64,000 nucleotides of DNA from positions 1 to 64,000 of the forward strand of contig JAQFWX010000088.1 of assembly GCA_027605045.1 (NCBI GenBank), given 5' to 3'. Shown here piece by piece: positions 1 to 11,805 of this stretch. Under the pieces are notes generated by a model, which was not told the origin of the DNA, did not search any database, and saw only the letters and a list, made by a program, of their open reading frames with translations. The DNA comes from Phallus indusiatus. Lineage: Eukaryota > Basidiomycota > Agaricomycetes > Phallales > Phallaceae. Made by a program: the position numbers and the translations under genes. The first letter of the stretch is position 1. Every line of letters begins with the position of its first letter.

Positions 1-1556
1 ACAATGTATCCATGTTTGCCTTCTTTAACAATACCGACAAAGCAATCGCTAAGTATACGGTTTATGCATTGACGCATTTTACTCACACAACGAAAATTAT
101 GATACACATCATACTGCAAGCTTTCAATAACTCAGCACCGGTGTATCTTGGTATAACTTTAGGAACATACCGGTATTGAAACTGGGTCGAGCCATCCATA
201 CTTTGAGCCAAGCAATCAGAATGACTGCACCAACAAGCCAAGTCAGAACCCAGATGTTCGCCAACCATTCCCAACCCGGTCGTATCTTGAAAGAAGGAAG
301 TTATGTCACTTTACGAAACTTTATCAGTAATAAAAACGACAGTACCTCCCAAAACCAGAACATGTTCATGCTGCACAATGACACAAAGGCAGTAAACGCT
401 AGACCGAAGATGACATAGATATCCGCTTCAATCATGGCACCTATTGTTTTCTAGACATGAAAAAGGTTGAAACAAGTGTTCATCATATGCTGGAAAGGCT
501 AAACATACGGCCGGATTGAAATAAACCATTCTATAGGAGAATAAAAGTCAAAATAAAGTGCCTCGAGAGAAGCCGAGGTACGTACACAGTAGCAACCATA
601 TGACCCGAGGGAGAAGGACCACCTTCCCATTTGCCACGACTCGGGACATCAGCGAGGAATCCAGAGAGATAAGGCACGAAAGTGAACAACGAGGAGATTA
701 GATAAGCTAATGAGCATTTGAGAATGTTCTTCTGCAGACGAGTAAGAGTAGGCAACGAAAAAGTCGAGGAAGAAGCAGAAGGTGTGCGGCGCATAGCTGA
801 ATCTGAGTCTCCGTCGTCAGACTCGTCTGCACTTTCAGAAGAATGGTCTGAGTCGCCATCGTCAGAACGATAGTCACGATTAAAAGGTATAGTTTCGGGT
901 TCTGTAGACAGGGGTGTAGGAGATTGAGGTGATAATACACGGTTTTGCGAGATGAAAGGGTCCGAGTCTTGATTGCTAGTTGAATGAGACTGTATTGTCC
1001 CCCCTGTTGCTTGATCTGTCTCAGGAGGCGGGAATGGTAAATGGCCAAGCCTTGCATTCCGCTGGCGTCTCGTAGATAAGATAGAGCCTTCATTGAGGAT
1101 TTGGCCGAATAGAGTCCATTCTCGTTCATGATTATTAGGTTTATTAGTATGATGAATCGTCGGAGATGACGACGTGTCCGGCGGTTGGGAAGGGTGTCTC
1201 CTCCTTGGAGTGTCGTGCTGGGAAGGAGCTGAGTACAATCGATTTAGAGGTACACGAGTGGGTGGACGTGAAGGCGATCGAGCTGAAGGAGGATTATCAT
1301 CGTGAGCCCGAGTCCGAGGCTGTCCCGGGAGTAGATCTGACGATAACGATGGCAGAGAACCTATGTCGGGCTGGGATAATGTTGGACGGAGAGTTCGCGT
1401 TGACCTCGACGGAGATACATGTTGTTCTTGTTCTTGCGGACTCTCACAAACTATCAATTCAGGCTGGGAACGGGCAGACTCGAGGGACATTTTCCGACCT
1501 CGGATGAATGGAGAATTAGGTAAGCGCGCATGTGACGCCACATGAGCATTGCGCAC
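1..1556 (-). CDS. ArAE_2_N-type multi-pass membrane protein (aromatic acid exporter / brefeldin A-sensitivity-related family), 3' end off window
   Basis: Likely exons are 1556-586, 530-509, 450-346, 285-171, 120-87 and 48-1, and the phases agree across every junction. The gene runs off the left edge, so only the N-terminal part is visible. The first ~290 residues are a Ser/Pro/Arg-rich, acidic cytosolic tail with no fold I recognise. From about residue 290 the protein matches the 'putative ER transporter, 6TM, N-terminal' family: LTRLQKNILKCSLAY, then YFNPA, KTIGAMIEADIY and NTACSMMCIII, with hydrophobic segments between. Families of this kind are annotated as aromatic-acid or brefeldin-related transporters in internal or plasma membranes; the substrate is unknown. 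Exon 2 has only 22 bases but restores the conserved YFNPA. An alternative start is the Met at 1490. The family call is firm, the transport function is inferred. Confidence 0.82.
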
Positions 1557-2866
1557 GGACCAATTGAGATTGAGCAGCCTATTGCGAAAGAAGAACTGAC
1601 AGTGCTGACACCTTTGACATAATATGCGTTTTCATAATTTATATAGCTCATAGGCAATCAAGAAATATTGAATTTAGTCCTCATTAAGAAGTCAAATTCC
1701 GTGTTTTGGATGGCCGGGGCATGCTTTGGCATACTAAATCCTGTAAACTTGAAGTGCGGTAAAAGTCAACACTGTAAATCTTTGACTCATAACCTTGCTT
1801 AAAATGACCGTTACCATAGCCATTTGGGATGATAGTTTAACACGATTACTAACAACTTTGAACCAGATCCAATGTACCTTCTCAAAGTTCTTATTGGCAC
1901 GGTGACGATGGGCTCCATCGTGATAGTACAAAAGTTGGCTATAGCCTATATCTTACCAACGATCGCGCACATAAGAGACAATAGAACAAGGATACGTAAC
2001 GACGATATACATAGTTCACTACCATGCACATAGGTCTATCAAAAGAAAAAGGGTGAAAGAAGGTCCTCGGGTGCGATAAATTACCATAGCCCAACGTCAA
2101 AGGTGTTATATAAATTACTAGTCAATCACGAGTTCCGAAGCCATACGGAATGGCAATGCATGCATTTACACATCTCGAGTTGTATATGTGCCCAACGTGA
2201 TCTTGAGTATATAATTACTGGCATACATGCGCTCAAGTTATTTCAATGTACATTTGTGCCCGTGACGCCCCTTGGCAGCTTTTGCTCATGTGCCGAACAG
2301 AAGTCATTCATACGCCCAAGTCATTCACATTGTCATCGTACGGAACCCGGCCGACATAATAGAAGTCGCTGGTCGGCTGGCGACGCGGCGCATCGGTTCG
2401 TATGGCTTTGCTGTGGCTTGGCTCGAAGATTGTTCACAAATCAATTGAGTGAATTCGAAATCAGATCGATGGCAGGGTCTAAAGCAATAAATCGCGTACT
2501 GTAGGCGAAGATGCCTTTCACTCCCGAAAAGGGTTCAGCCTGAAGCTCCACTTAGCGGATTCTGAGATACCGGTTCAGCCTTCTTTTACGTTCTGCGGAG
2601 CAAGGTAAAGACTTTGAAAGCTTCAGAAAAGGTTATTCGATATGGTTGTGCGCGATAATAAGTTACCACGGAACTAGGCTGAAGTTCCAATCAAAAAAGT
2701 GGGGCAGTGTAGCTTTGAAAATCTGGGTAGTAGGCCGTGAAGACCTGGAAAAGAGGGGTGTGTTCCCGACATCAACTTCAAGGGTCTTGCTTCTTCCAAA
2801 TTCATTACCGCGGGTCTTGTTGGAATCCGGTGATGCCTCGTCGATTCAATGGCGGACGGTCCAGCG
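1557..2866. other. intergenic, no gene seen
   Basis: About 1.3 kb between the 5' end of the membrane protein and the cerato-platanin promoter. The longest open frame (2103-2504, +) reads as Cys/His-rich noise with no motif, splice logic or codon character. It probably holds the two divergent promoters; I see no other element I can defend. Confidence 0.5.
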
Positions 2867-2875
2867 TATATAAAG
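2867..2875 (+). promoter_or_regulatory. TATA box of the cerato-platanin gene
   Basis: TATATAAAG lies 101 bases before the ATG at 2976 and is followed by a C/A-rich leader (CAACCCCAATCAAGCAACCAA-like). Strong TATA boxes at this spacing are common in highly expressed secreted-protein genes of mushrooms. Seen directly; the function is inferred. Confidence 0.6.
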
Positions 2876-2975
2876 ACATTCCTCGTACAGCGAAGAAAAG
2901 CAACCTGAAAAAAACAGACCACCGCTACACACTCCTATAACAACCCCAATCAAGCAACCAAGCTTTTTATATATC

Positions 2976-3475
2976 ATGAAATTCTCAGCCTCCTACCTTC
3001 TCAGCTTCTTGGCTCTTGCCGCACCTGCCATCTCTGCTCAGTCCGTTTCCGTCTCGTATGATACTACTTACGACGCAGGGAGCACTTCCCTTACGCAAGT
3101 AGCATGCAGTGATGGTCCCAATGGATTAATCACCAAAGGATTCAGCACGTTCGCCTCCTTGCCCCAATTTCCTCTTATCGGCGGTGCACCTGCTGTGACT
3201 GGATGGGGTAGCCCTGCTTGTGGTACATGTTGGCAATTAGAATATCAAGGCAATACAATTAATGGTGAGATGACATGCATACCTTCTAGCTTGTACCAGA
3301 CGTACATAACTAACAATCTGGTCGTACAGTCTTGGCTGTAGATTCGGGGAAATCGGGGTTCAACATCGCACTTGGAGCGATGAATAAACTGACAAACAAC
3401 CAAGCGATCGCTTTGGGACGCGTCACAGCCACAGCCACGCAAGTTCCCGTTACAGCGTGTGGTCTGAAAGCATAA
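2976..3475 (+). CDS. cerato-platanin family secreted protein
   Basis: Two exons (2976-3264, 3330-3475) give 144 residues, a normal size for the family. Residues 1-21 are a signal peptide (MKFSASYLL...ISA). The mature part carries the family hallmarks: VSYDTTYD at the N terminus, SLTQVACSDGPNGLITKGF, GSPACGTCWQLEY around the second Cys pair, then FNIALGAMNKLT and a C-terminal VTACGLKA. Four Cys are present, as expected for two disulphides. Cerato-platanins are small secreted double-psi beta-barrel proteins, related in fold to expansins; they bind chitin oligomers and act at the hyphal surface and, in some species, as elicitors of plant responses. The TATA box at 2867 suggests strong expression. 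The intron falls just after GNTIN, where the fold continues as VLAVDSGK. Identification is confident; the biological role here is not shown. Confidence 0.95.
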
Positions 3476-4031
3476 TTTAATTTGAATGATTTTGACACCA
3501 GTTTGGACCTTTTTTAGTACAAAATCTGTTGTGCGTGTAGATTTTTGTATGTATTAATGGACAATTATAGCGTACTACATGACTTCCTGTGCCTGATATC
3601 TATCCTATGCGTGCCAGACTGACGTGATGATTTCATGTATTTTTTGATAGGATAAGGTTTAGCTCAGCGAAGAGAATCGAGGCAAGTCCGAACTTTAATA
3701 GACAACGATCCTGCGCAGTCGAGTCTCGCATGAGATAAGTAACACAGCAAAGGCATAGCGTTACAAAAGGTTACAAAGAGAAAGTCTCAGGTTCCAAGAC
3801 CTGCGGCAATTCGGCACACTTCCCGGAGTTTTATTCTGGAAATCGTTAGACGCTTAAAGAGGAGCCACACCCGCAGTTACGCAGCTTCGGGACAACAGTG
3901 GCTGGTGACTGGCTCGTATATTTTTACATCCGCTCGTTTTCAATCATTTATAACACTCCCTCTTGTGAGAAAGGGACCCATCACATACTTTCTTCCTCAC
4001 CACCACCACCATCGTCATCGTCACCGACATC
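3476..4031. other. intergenic, 3' region and promoter
   Basis: Terminator/3' region of the cerato-platanin followed by the promoter of the aspartic protease. TATA-like stretches occur near 3920 and 3950. The CAC/CAT-rich run at about 3990-4030 lies in the leader just before the protease ATG and can be read as a poly-His frame, but there is no sign that it is translated. Confidence 0.45.
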
Positions 4032-6304
4032 ATGATTCTCCTATCACCCTCTCTCTTTTTCCTTTCAGTTTTCATTCAACTCGTCACATCGTCTCCAGTA
4101 GGGGAGAATCGAGTTTTGGATGTGTCTTTCCGTCGTCGGACACCGGTGGGAAACTCTATCGACTTGGCCTCAATGGCAGATGGCATTCGCATGAAATACG
4201 GTTACGCCCCAGTCAACACAAACAAGACTCTTCAACGCCGTGCAAGTACAACTAATGTCCCACTTGGAGACCAAAGCGACGACATCTCATACGTTGCCAG
4301 TATTTCAGTTGGCACACCACGTGCGTTGATTTTTCTTCTCTACTCCACTTCTATGAAAAGTGAACACTCATTTATCTTTGTAGCCCAACCATTTGAGGTT
4401 ATTATGGATACGGGATCAAGTGATCTTTGGGTAGCCTCAAACATGTGTCGTCGAGGTTGTCAAGGCGCAACCCTCTTTAATCCCCAGAGTTCGAGTTCCG
4501 TTACCGACCAGGGTATGTCGGTAACCGTAATGTATGGAAGTGGGCAAGTTACAGGAGAACTTGCAACAGATACCGTCTCGATGGGCGGTTTCACCATACA
4601 AAAACAGGGATTCAGTGAGTAGCTGTTTCTCATTTTCCTATTTCAGGTCCTTTTTATGTTGATGCCTAATCGTTATTAAGTCGTGGCCGAGCTTGTTTCG
4701 CAAAATCTAGTAGGCCAGGGTGTCTCTGGATTGTTGGGGTTGGGATTCCAGCCTTTAGCTCAAACACAGTGAGATCCGGATATTCGTTCCTAACACGGAT
4801 TGTTTCTAATTGTATTTTTTTAGAGCTACTCCGTTTGTTGAAGCTTTGGTTAATGCCAATCAGTTGACGGCCCCTCAGATGTCATTCCAACTCAAACGGT
4901 AAGCACCAAGTTCTTTCTATTTATATCTTGGTTTCTCAATTGTTTTCTGACTTCAATAGTAACATTAATAACCAAAACAATAACATCGTTCCTGGGGGAA
5001 CTCTTACTTTAGGAGGAACCAATACCTCTTTATTCTCAGGAGAAATTCAGTTCATCGACTTCCCTAGCGGCGTAAGTCCATCATTCTGGCTTATTCCTGC
5101 CGACGGTACGTAACACGCAGTCAACCCGTTATTTTTGCCTTTCTCTGAGACTTTCTGTTAGCTGTAACTGTCCAGGGACATACCATCAATGTTCCCGCAG
5201 CAGAATCATTAGCTGTAAGACTTCTTCCCCTCCGTGACTTCTAAACGGGAATTCACCGTGTCTAGGCCATCGATACAGGAACTACCCTGATTGGTACACC
5301 TACGGATATTCTTAATGATGTCTGCGGTCAGATTCAGGGTTCATCAAACGGAACGGGATCGCTTGCCGGGTTCTGTATTGTTCGTACGTCAGCCTCCTTG
5401 TGGCTTTACTTTCCTAACATCTAACTTATTTTTATAGCATGTAACACACAAATCAGTTCTTCAATAACGTTTGGCGGAAAGGCTTGGTCTATCGACCCAG
5501 CTGATTTCACCGTTCAGCAACAAGATGACAGCGGTCAGATAGTGTGCGTGGCTGCGATGTTTGATTTGAACCCAACTACTGGTCCAACACCGGGTGGTCC
5601 TTTCAATAAGCGTCAATCCGGCAGTGGGGGAGGCGGTGGCAATAACAACCTTGTACAACCTACGTTCGTTATAGGAGATACATTCCTCGTGCGTATTATT
5701 CTTTATATGAACCTGGGATGACACCGTGTCTCACGAATGTACTCCATCCCTTTCCTCTTTCACAATTCAGAAAAACGTCTACACAGTCTTCCAATTCAAC
5801 CCGCCATCCGTTGGTTTTGCTCAGCTAAGTTCAAGCGCGGGAGGATCAGGGACTACTCCCGGTTCAACATCCACAAACTCAGGGTGAGTGACTTTATTAT
5901 CAACTGTGTTGATGAGCACACTATATATATTGCACGCTTTGCGTGTGTTTATTCCTTTATTGCAAACAATGCATTATTGCCCCTACAAAAGGGTGTCGCA
6001 CCAGTCGTCGTCACCGTCATCACCTTCCGCGGTACAGTCATCATCGTCTGCCGTGAAAACGTCGTTGACTAACTCGCCTTCATCTGGGCCTGTGCCTTTG
6101 CCTGTGCCTGTGCCATTGTCATCATCGACACAGACATCTGCTGCTATTTTTCCTTCTGTAACACCACCCGCTGACTCTATTCCTGTTAGTAACGGCCCAT
6201 CGAGCAGTGCACTGTCGCATCATACACGTTCGACAGTCCTCGGAACAGCATTCACATCGGCGATCGTGTTATTTATGACTCTTGCGCATTATTCATTACT
6301 ATGA
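4032..6304 (+). CDS. GPI-anchored pepsin-like aspartic protease (family A1)
   Basis: Ten exons join in frame to 558 residues: 4032-4320, 4384-4614, 4681-4768, 4824-4898, 4960-5105, 5162-5214, 5266-5383, 5438-5688, 5771-5883 and 5992-6304. A signal peptide (residues 1-20) is followed by a short propeptide containing KTLQRRAS. Both catalytic Asp motifs are intact: DTGSSDLW (Asp105) and DTGTTLIG (about Asp297). The flap YGSGQVTG and the late FVIGDTFLKNVYTVF are typical of A1. After the catalytic domain comes a Ser/Pro/Val-rich tail (repeated PVPVP, SSS), likely O-glycosylated, ending in a hydrophobic segment without charged residues, as in GPI-anchored yapsin-like proteases. A Gly/Asn-rich insert with KRQSGSGGGGG sits before the last strands and may be a processing loop. 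The enzyme should act at the cell surface or wall; its substrates are unknown. Confidence 0.93.
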
Positions 6305-6855
6305 TATTTTGCATTAGAAGAGATATATTTTGCATCATTTGTGGAAAGACAAAAAATAATATTGGGATTGGCACATCTACTTAATCTTATATATGTTTCT
6401 GGGTTTCTTATCTTTTTTTTATCTTTCCCTTTTCATTTGATTTCACATTGATTCGTGGAAAAATGGATCAATCTCAATGTTGAACGGGGACGGACATTGC
6501 CCTCTACCATTAGGTATTATTATTAGAGCAGATTTCATTAGTTGCAGTGTATAAAAGCCTACAAGCCGGGGGGTTTAGACCCTCCATAACCCCTGACCCC
6601 TTATTATACAGTACGGGGTTGACCTCAGGAGCTTCAAAGCTCGTTACCTGAGGCAGCGCCTTCTACTATACTCGGTCCTATTGGTGTGAAACCGCTCTAT
6701 CTTCTCCCTATTATGAGCGGCGGACCTCGAAATATCATTCTAAGACACCCACATACACCCATTATTTGCTTTCCACAGAATATATATACAGGAACGTGCT
6801 TGGCCTGTTAAGCACCGGAAAGCAGTTGGGTACAATCACACCTTCGTTTGTCGAA
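6305..6855. other. intergenic and leader of the acyltransferase gene
   Basis: A 3' AT-rich stretch is followed by GTATAAAAG near 6550, a plausible TATA box for the downstream gene. Beyond it lies a GC-rich stretch with several inverted repeats, listed separately. An in-frame extension upstream of 6856 exists only through a TTG codon at 6766, so it is not used as a start. Confidence 0.45.
6568..6660 (+). promoter_or_regulatory. inverted-repeat-rich 5' leader segment
   Basis: Several potential stems lie within 90 bases: GGGT/ACCC near 6571-6583, AACCCC/GGGGTT (about 6586-6620) and CCTCAGG/CCTGAGG (6623-6629 with 6647-6653), the last with an inner GAGC/GCTC pair. The segment lies between a TATA-like site (about 6550) and the acyltransferase ATG, so it may be a structured 5' UTR or a small non-coding RNA. 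It matches no RNA family I know. The pairing is seen; the function is inference. Confidence 0.3.
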
Positions 6856-9275
6856 ATGCTGCTTCATAGGATCACCCGTAAACTCGCCACATGGTCTGTT
6901 TCATCGTTCTTTCAGGAAATACATATCATTGGAGAAGAAAATGTGCCGGTGGACGGTCCTATAATTGTGTGCGTGTTTTTTATTCGTAAATTAGCGTTTC
7001 GCTGCTAAAGAAATTTCAGTGTCTCGACGCATCATAATATGATGGTCGATCCGATGACATTGTGTATGTTTCATTTTTCATTCGAGCAATGTAAACGAGC
7101 ACAATCTCACGTTTGGTTGAACGCGAAACAGCAACTGTTTTTCCTCATAAACGGCCGTTACACTACTGGTCCAAAGCTTCCTTGTATATAAACCCTGTTG
7201 TGGCATGGTACTTCAAACATACCGGAAACATCCCTGTTGACAGAAAGAACAAGGACAATCAAGTCTTGTTCAAGGGCACATTCGAATGTCTCGCCCAAGG
7301 GGAGGTTGTGGCGCTCTTTCCAGAGGGAACCAGTATGTCTCCGTTTTAGTAATTCCCCCAATCAAATTATTAAACGAAACTTTTTTTTCCTGTGTAGGTT
7401 ACTCTGAACCCCGCATAATGCAAGTCAAGGACGGTGCTTCTTGGTCTGCTCTCGAATACGCCAAATGGGCCCAACAAAACAAGACGCACAAGAAGCCGCT
7501 TATTATCGTTCCAGCTAGTATCGTCTACACGAACAAAGCGAAATACAGGAGTCGTGTTGTCGTTGAGTGCGTGTTCTCCCACTTATCAAAGATGAATGCA
7601 GCTTCAGTCTAAACAACGCGTGTCGTTCCCTTTTTCTGCTCGCAGATTTTCGAAGCCCATTATTTTGGATGAGTATGCGGAGGAATTCATGATGAATGAA
7701 CCTGGACGGACTAAGAATGCTGCAAAGAGGCTTACCGCTCGTATCGAGAAAGAGTTGGAGATGATTACTATTAATGCACCGGACTGGTGGGTAGTCATGT
7801 ATTTCGGTCGTCTCTTCGGAGTCTTACGATATAATAAATATAGGGAAACATTGTACTGTGCGCGTATTACGCGTGACATGCTATGGCAAAACGAAAAATC
7901 CATTAATTTGGACGACTACGTTCCCATCTCTCAGACGTATGGTCTTGGTTGTTGTTCGTCTCAACCTTCAAAAGTTCTTAGACTTTTTATTGTAGAATCG
8001 TTGACATATTCACTACACCCGCGCTTACACCGTCTTACGGAGCCCTCAAGAAAGCCTTGTTAACCTATTACTCTCTTTTACAATCGACGAACCTAACCAA
8101 CAGGACTCTATCACGCCTTCCTCTCCCAGACACACTGAACCCGTCTCAATCAACATCATTACCCAGCCGTCTTTCGACTCTATTCTTACTATTCGGTGAT
8201 ACCCTCGGACTCATTATACGTATACCTTTCTTCTTTATCCCACTCCTCGTACACGCACCCGCACTAATCGCCGCCAGACATGGCGCTAATATCGCATCTG
8301 AAGAACTAACTGAAGCCCAGAACAAACTCGTATTCGGGTTCATGTTGTTATCGTGTATATACCCGTCTGTCTTCTTTCTCCTTTGGGCTTTCTTCTCGAT
8401 GACACTCGTCGGCGCTGCCGTAGCACTGGCGACGACGTACGCGTTTGTCATGTATTACCACAAAACCGTGGATGATCACTATGAACAGTACGTTTCGCAA
8501 TTCTTACACTCGTTTGTTCTTTTTTTTCCTGATGTTAACCCACTTTTTGATTAGCGCGAAGCAGCTTCTTACGACATGGCGCGTACTTCTAGGTGTTTGG
8601 ATGCCAAAGAAGTGGGATCTCTCACTGTCGGCTCTTACACCATACGTGACACCTCATATCCCTCCGCCTAACGAATACCTTGACCCGAAAAAGATGAAGT
8701 CAGAACCCAACACACCGATTACACCAGTCAGCGGCGCTCAAGACAAGCTCAGCAAACTCCCTAGTAAAGCCGACACCGCATCACCCCAATTCCAAGTCTC
8801 AGCTTCACGTCCGAAACGGCTCGTCCCGTCAAGTAAATTGATTCGACACGTGTTACGAGCCCGATTAGACGCGTCTAGACTTTTGGCGGCTTTTTTCGCA
8901 GATCTGGAACGGAGCGGGAAACAAGTTCATGCTTCGGAGCATCTGGCGAGGGTATATGGTTCTGTGTCTTCTTCTCCATCTTCTTCTTCGAATGCGACAA
9001 CACAACAGCAACAAGACTCGTTAGTCAACAAGGATGATGGTGTTGCTCCTTCGTCTCCTTCTCAATCTCAGCCTCAAGGATGGCGAGATGCTAAAGAAGT
9101 GATACGATATTTACGGGACCATGGAGCTAACATTGGACAATTGAGAACACCTAAGGATGTCGATTGGGCTGCGGTTAGTAGCGATACCGAGAGTTTTGAA
9201 CATGGTTCTGGGTCTGCTAGCGCTGCTGAGACGGACGATGATGTGGTTTGGGTGCCACCTAGTGTCTCCCGGTGA
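6856..9275 (+). CDS. SCT1/GPT2: glycerol-3-phosphate / dihydroxyacetone-phosphate acyltransferase
   Basis: Seven exons (6856-6968, 7020-7063, 7132-7332, 7398-7566, 7646-7936, 7996-8487, 8555-9275) give 676 residues in continuous frame. The PlsC-type motifs are in order: block I THHNMMVDP (HX4D, His43/Asp48), block II GNIPVDRKN, block III ALFPEGTSYSEP and block IV-like KPLIIVPASIVY. The C-terminal half has two hydrophobic pairs, about residues 345-380 and 400-440, which anchor it in the ER membrane, followed by a Ser/Gln-rich cytosolic tail. This matches fungal SCT1/GPT2 enzymes, which acylate glycerol-3-phosphate (or DHAP) at sn-1 in the first step of phospholipid and triacylglycerol synthesis. 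The first true ATG with good context is at 6856. The gene converges on the aldehyde dehydrogenase with 262 bases between the stops. Confident. Confidence 0.93.
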
Positions 9276-9537
9276 ATGGCGCGGATGAACGTTGTTGTAG
9301 GTCTGTGTAGTAGTGTTTATATTTATTGCGGAGGTCGGATATTGGTATTATGGTATTAGGGTAGTCGATAACTAATCTAATGGAATCGTTGCTGGATTGG
9401 ATTTTTTATTCAAGCCTTCTCTCGACTGCCTTTATATTGTCTTTTGAAATACAAGCTTTGAGATTGCTTTTTTTAAGTTCATGTACGTCTTAATCTTACA
9501 GATTTTGGACAAAAGAAAAACCCTCGATTCGACTATG

Positions 9538-11292
9538 TTAAACGAGATCATTCACAACCAAAGGGTATTTCAAACCAGGAGGAGAAATCGTCATGACGTG
9601 TCTTTGGGTGAAATTCTCGACATCAAATCGGCCATATCCCGTAGCACCACTTATACAAAAAAAGTTGCAGCAAGTCAATTTCTTTTGAATAGTAAAGAAA
9701 TGAGATATAGACGTACCCTAAACCATGAACGCCTACGCCTGCTTCAGCAGAAAATGTCGAGCCATTGATATTTACATGTCCTATTGCGCGTATTGTTGAT
9801 TCAAAGATTCGATATAAATATACTCATTCATCTCTTACCTGCTCTGATTCTCCGACCAAGCACAAGGCCTTTATAAATATCCCGAGTCCAGATAGCACCC
9901 ATAAGACTATAGTCTGTCTCATTAGCCAACTCGATCGCCTCGTCTTCCGTATCGACAATTTTGATCACAAACATGGGACCAAACGATTCTCTATCCCACA
10001 CAGGCCAACCGGGCTCAACCCCGACCAGAATATGTGGTTTAACGATAGAGCCTTCTCTTTTAAGGTCTCCCGTAATCAGCTGCGCGCCTCGATTTTGCGA
10101 GTCCTTTATCAATGATATAACACGTTCTGCGGAATTTTGAGATATCAGAGGTGGTATTTTGGCTGACGCGTCGGTTCCTACGCGGATTTTCTCTACGGTG
10201 GTTTTGAGAGTTTGGATTAACGAATCTGAAATGCCTCGTTGCACTATAACACGCTCTGTTGACATGCAAACTTGGCCACCGTTTGCTAACGCAGCGAAAA
10301 GAATCCCTTTAGCAGCATCCTCCACATTCGCGTCATCGAGAACCTAGCACCGTTTATTAGTTTAGATTTGCTCTTTTGATGCAATGTTATGGACTTACAA
10401 CGACAGCGGATTTACCTCCGAGTTCTAGGACACACGGTTTCAAGTATTTTGCTGCCTCTTGAGCGATAATCCGCCCAACAGTATCACTTCCGGTAAACTA
10501 TGTATAAGAAGGATTAAATGGGTATGATGTAGAGGATCCATAAATAAAAACTTACATTGATATGTCTGATCAATTTGTGTCCTATGATGCTTGCTACTGT
10601 CGTTGGAGCATCTTCTCTAGCTACATGAATCAGATTCACTACTCCTTTGGGAAACCCTGCCTAAATCCAACTCGTTTAGAGAACCTTGAACAATTTTACA
10701 AAGAGCTTACTTCATATACAGCTTCTATAAGGATTTCAGCACAAAGAGGGCTTTGTTCAGATGACTTGAGAACAACAGTATTTCCACAAGCCAGAGGGAT
10801 CGCAATAGCACGAGCAGCAAGATTGAAAGGAGAATTGAAGGGAGAAATAGCAAAGACGGTCCCCAAAGGTCTTCTTTCGACGAGAGCAGTTCCGCCTGGG
10901 TCTCTGGAAGACATCGTGTCGCCAACGAGGGTTACTACCGTATTTACGGCTTCCATAAGATACATAGACGCAGCCCAGGCATCTCCTCTGCCCCAGTCTT
11001 TAATGTTCGCAGTTTCTTCGCACACGGCCTTGATAACACGATCTGTGTATTTGGGCGTTCTAACCAGCTGTGCTGCTCGAATGAAGAGTTCTCGCTTGGC
11101 ACGCCACGGAACAGCTTCCCATGCAGGCTGAGCTTTGTTTGCTACTTCGATTGCTTCGTATACGTCTTCCATAGATGCGGAATATGCTTTCGTTACGGTC
11201 TCGAGGGTGTGCCCGTTAATAACATCGAAAGTTTTCCCTGTGCTTGAAGGTCGAGCTTCGCCATTTATCCAGAGATGCGACACGGCTGCCAT
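9538..11292 (-). CDS. NAD(P)-dependent aldehyde dehydrogenase, vanillin/salicylaldehyde type
   Basis: Six exons (11292-10711, 10660-10556, 10497-10399, 10343-9839, 9780-9717, 9649-9538) give exactly 488 residues, a normal ALDH length. Seen in order: the cofactor-binding segment [18 protein letters not shown], the general base Glu254 in ELGGKSAVV, the nucleophile Cys288 in [10 protein letters not shown], and the late ESFGPMFVI motif. The VCMSTER context and a [11 protein letters not shown] ending resemble the vanillin and salicylaldehyde dehydrogenase branch, which oxidises aromatic aldehydes to acids. There is no targeting signal, so it is probably cytosolic. It lies on the same strand as, and upstream of, the sedolisin, with 513 bases between. 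The ALDH call is certain; the aromatic preference is inferred from the local motif only. Confidence 0.93.
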
Positions 11293-11805
11293 AACGATTC
11301 AAATTCAAAATGCAAGTCGTCAGTGGAAGATTCGGGGGGAATCACAAGTCAGAGCCACCACATTACTTATATGTAATACAGGACGGCCTAATTCTGTGGG
11401 AATAAGAATTTGCTTCGATTTAAGGGTGAGTGGTTGAGAAAAGTCTGAGTCAGCCAGAGCCCCGCAAGGCCAGATTAGGCCAGATTCTTATGGTTAATTC
11501 GCGGAAATCGGAATTAGTCTAGTGTATTTCTATAAGAATATTGCTTCTTAGCAGTTCTTACCAGTCTCTGATTAATGATTCCCCGTCGTATATGGGATGA
11601 TTGATGACCCTGTCTAGTATTTGTCCGACTCGGTATCCAAACAAATATCAGGGTTTCTCAGCTCGCAAATGAGATTCTGCGCATAACCCAAAATAGCCCA
11701 ATATGTAGGTCTAATCTGGAGCTCGCCAAATTTCATATAAATAATCACAATAAATAATAACATCATCCACGTCGCAAAACAAAAACAAATTTCTTAGCAA
11801 AAAAA
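11293..11805. other. intergenic between aldehyde dehydrogenase and sedolisin
   Basis: Contains the ALDH promoter and the sedolisin 3' flank. From about 11637 onward this DNA is repeated, inverted, next to the sedolisin relic at 34.5 kb. No other gene is seen. Confidence 0.5.

Noticed and set aside
2103..2504. 133-codon frame between the membrane protein and the cerato-platanin
   Set aside because: Random-looking composition, no domain, no promoter or splice support.
3905..4255. Open frame with a long His/Arg-rich stretch just before the aspartic protease ATG
   Set aside because: It comes from a CAC/CAT/CGT simple repeat in the leader and overlaps the protease start in another frame; no motif and no splice logic.
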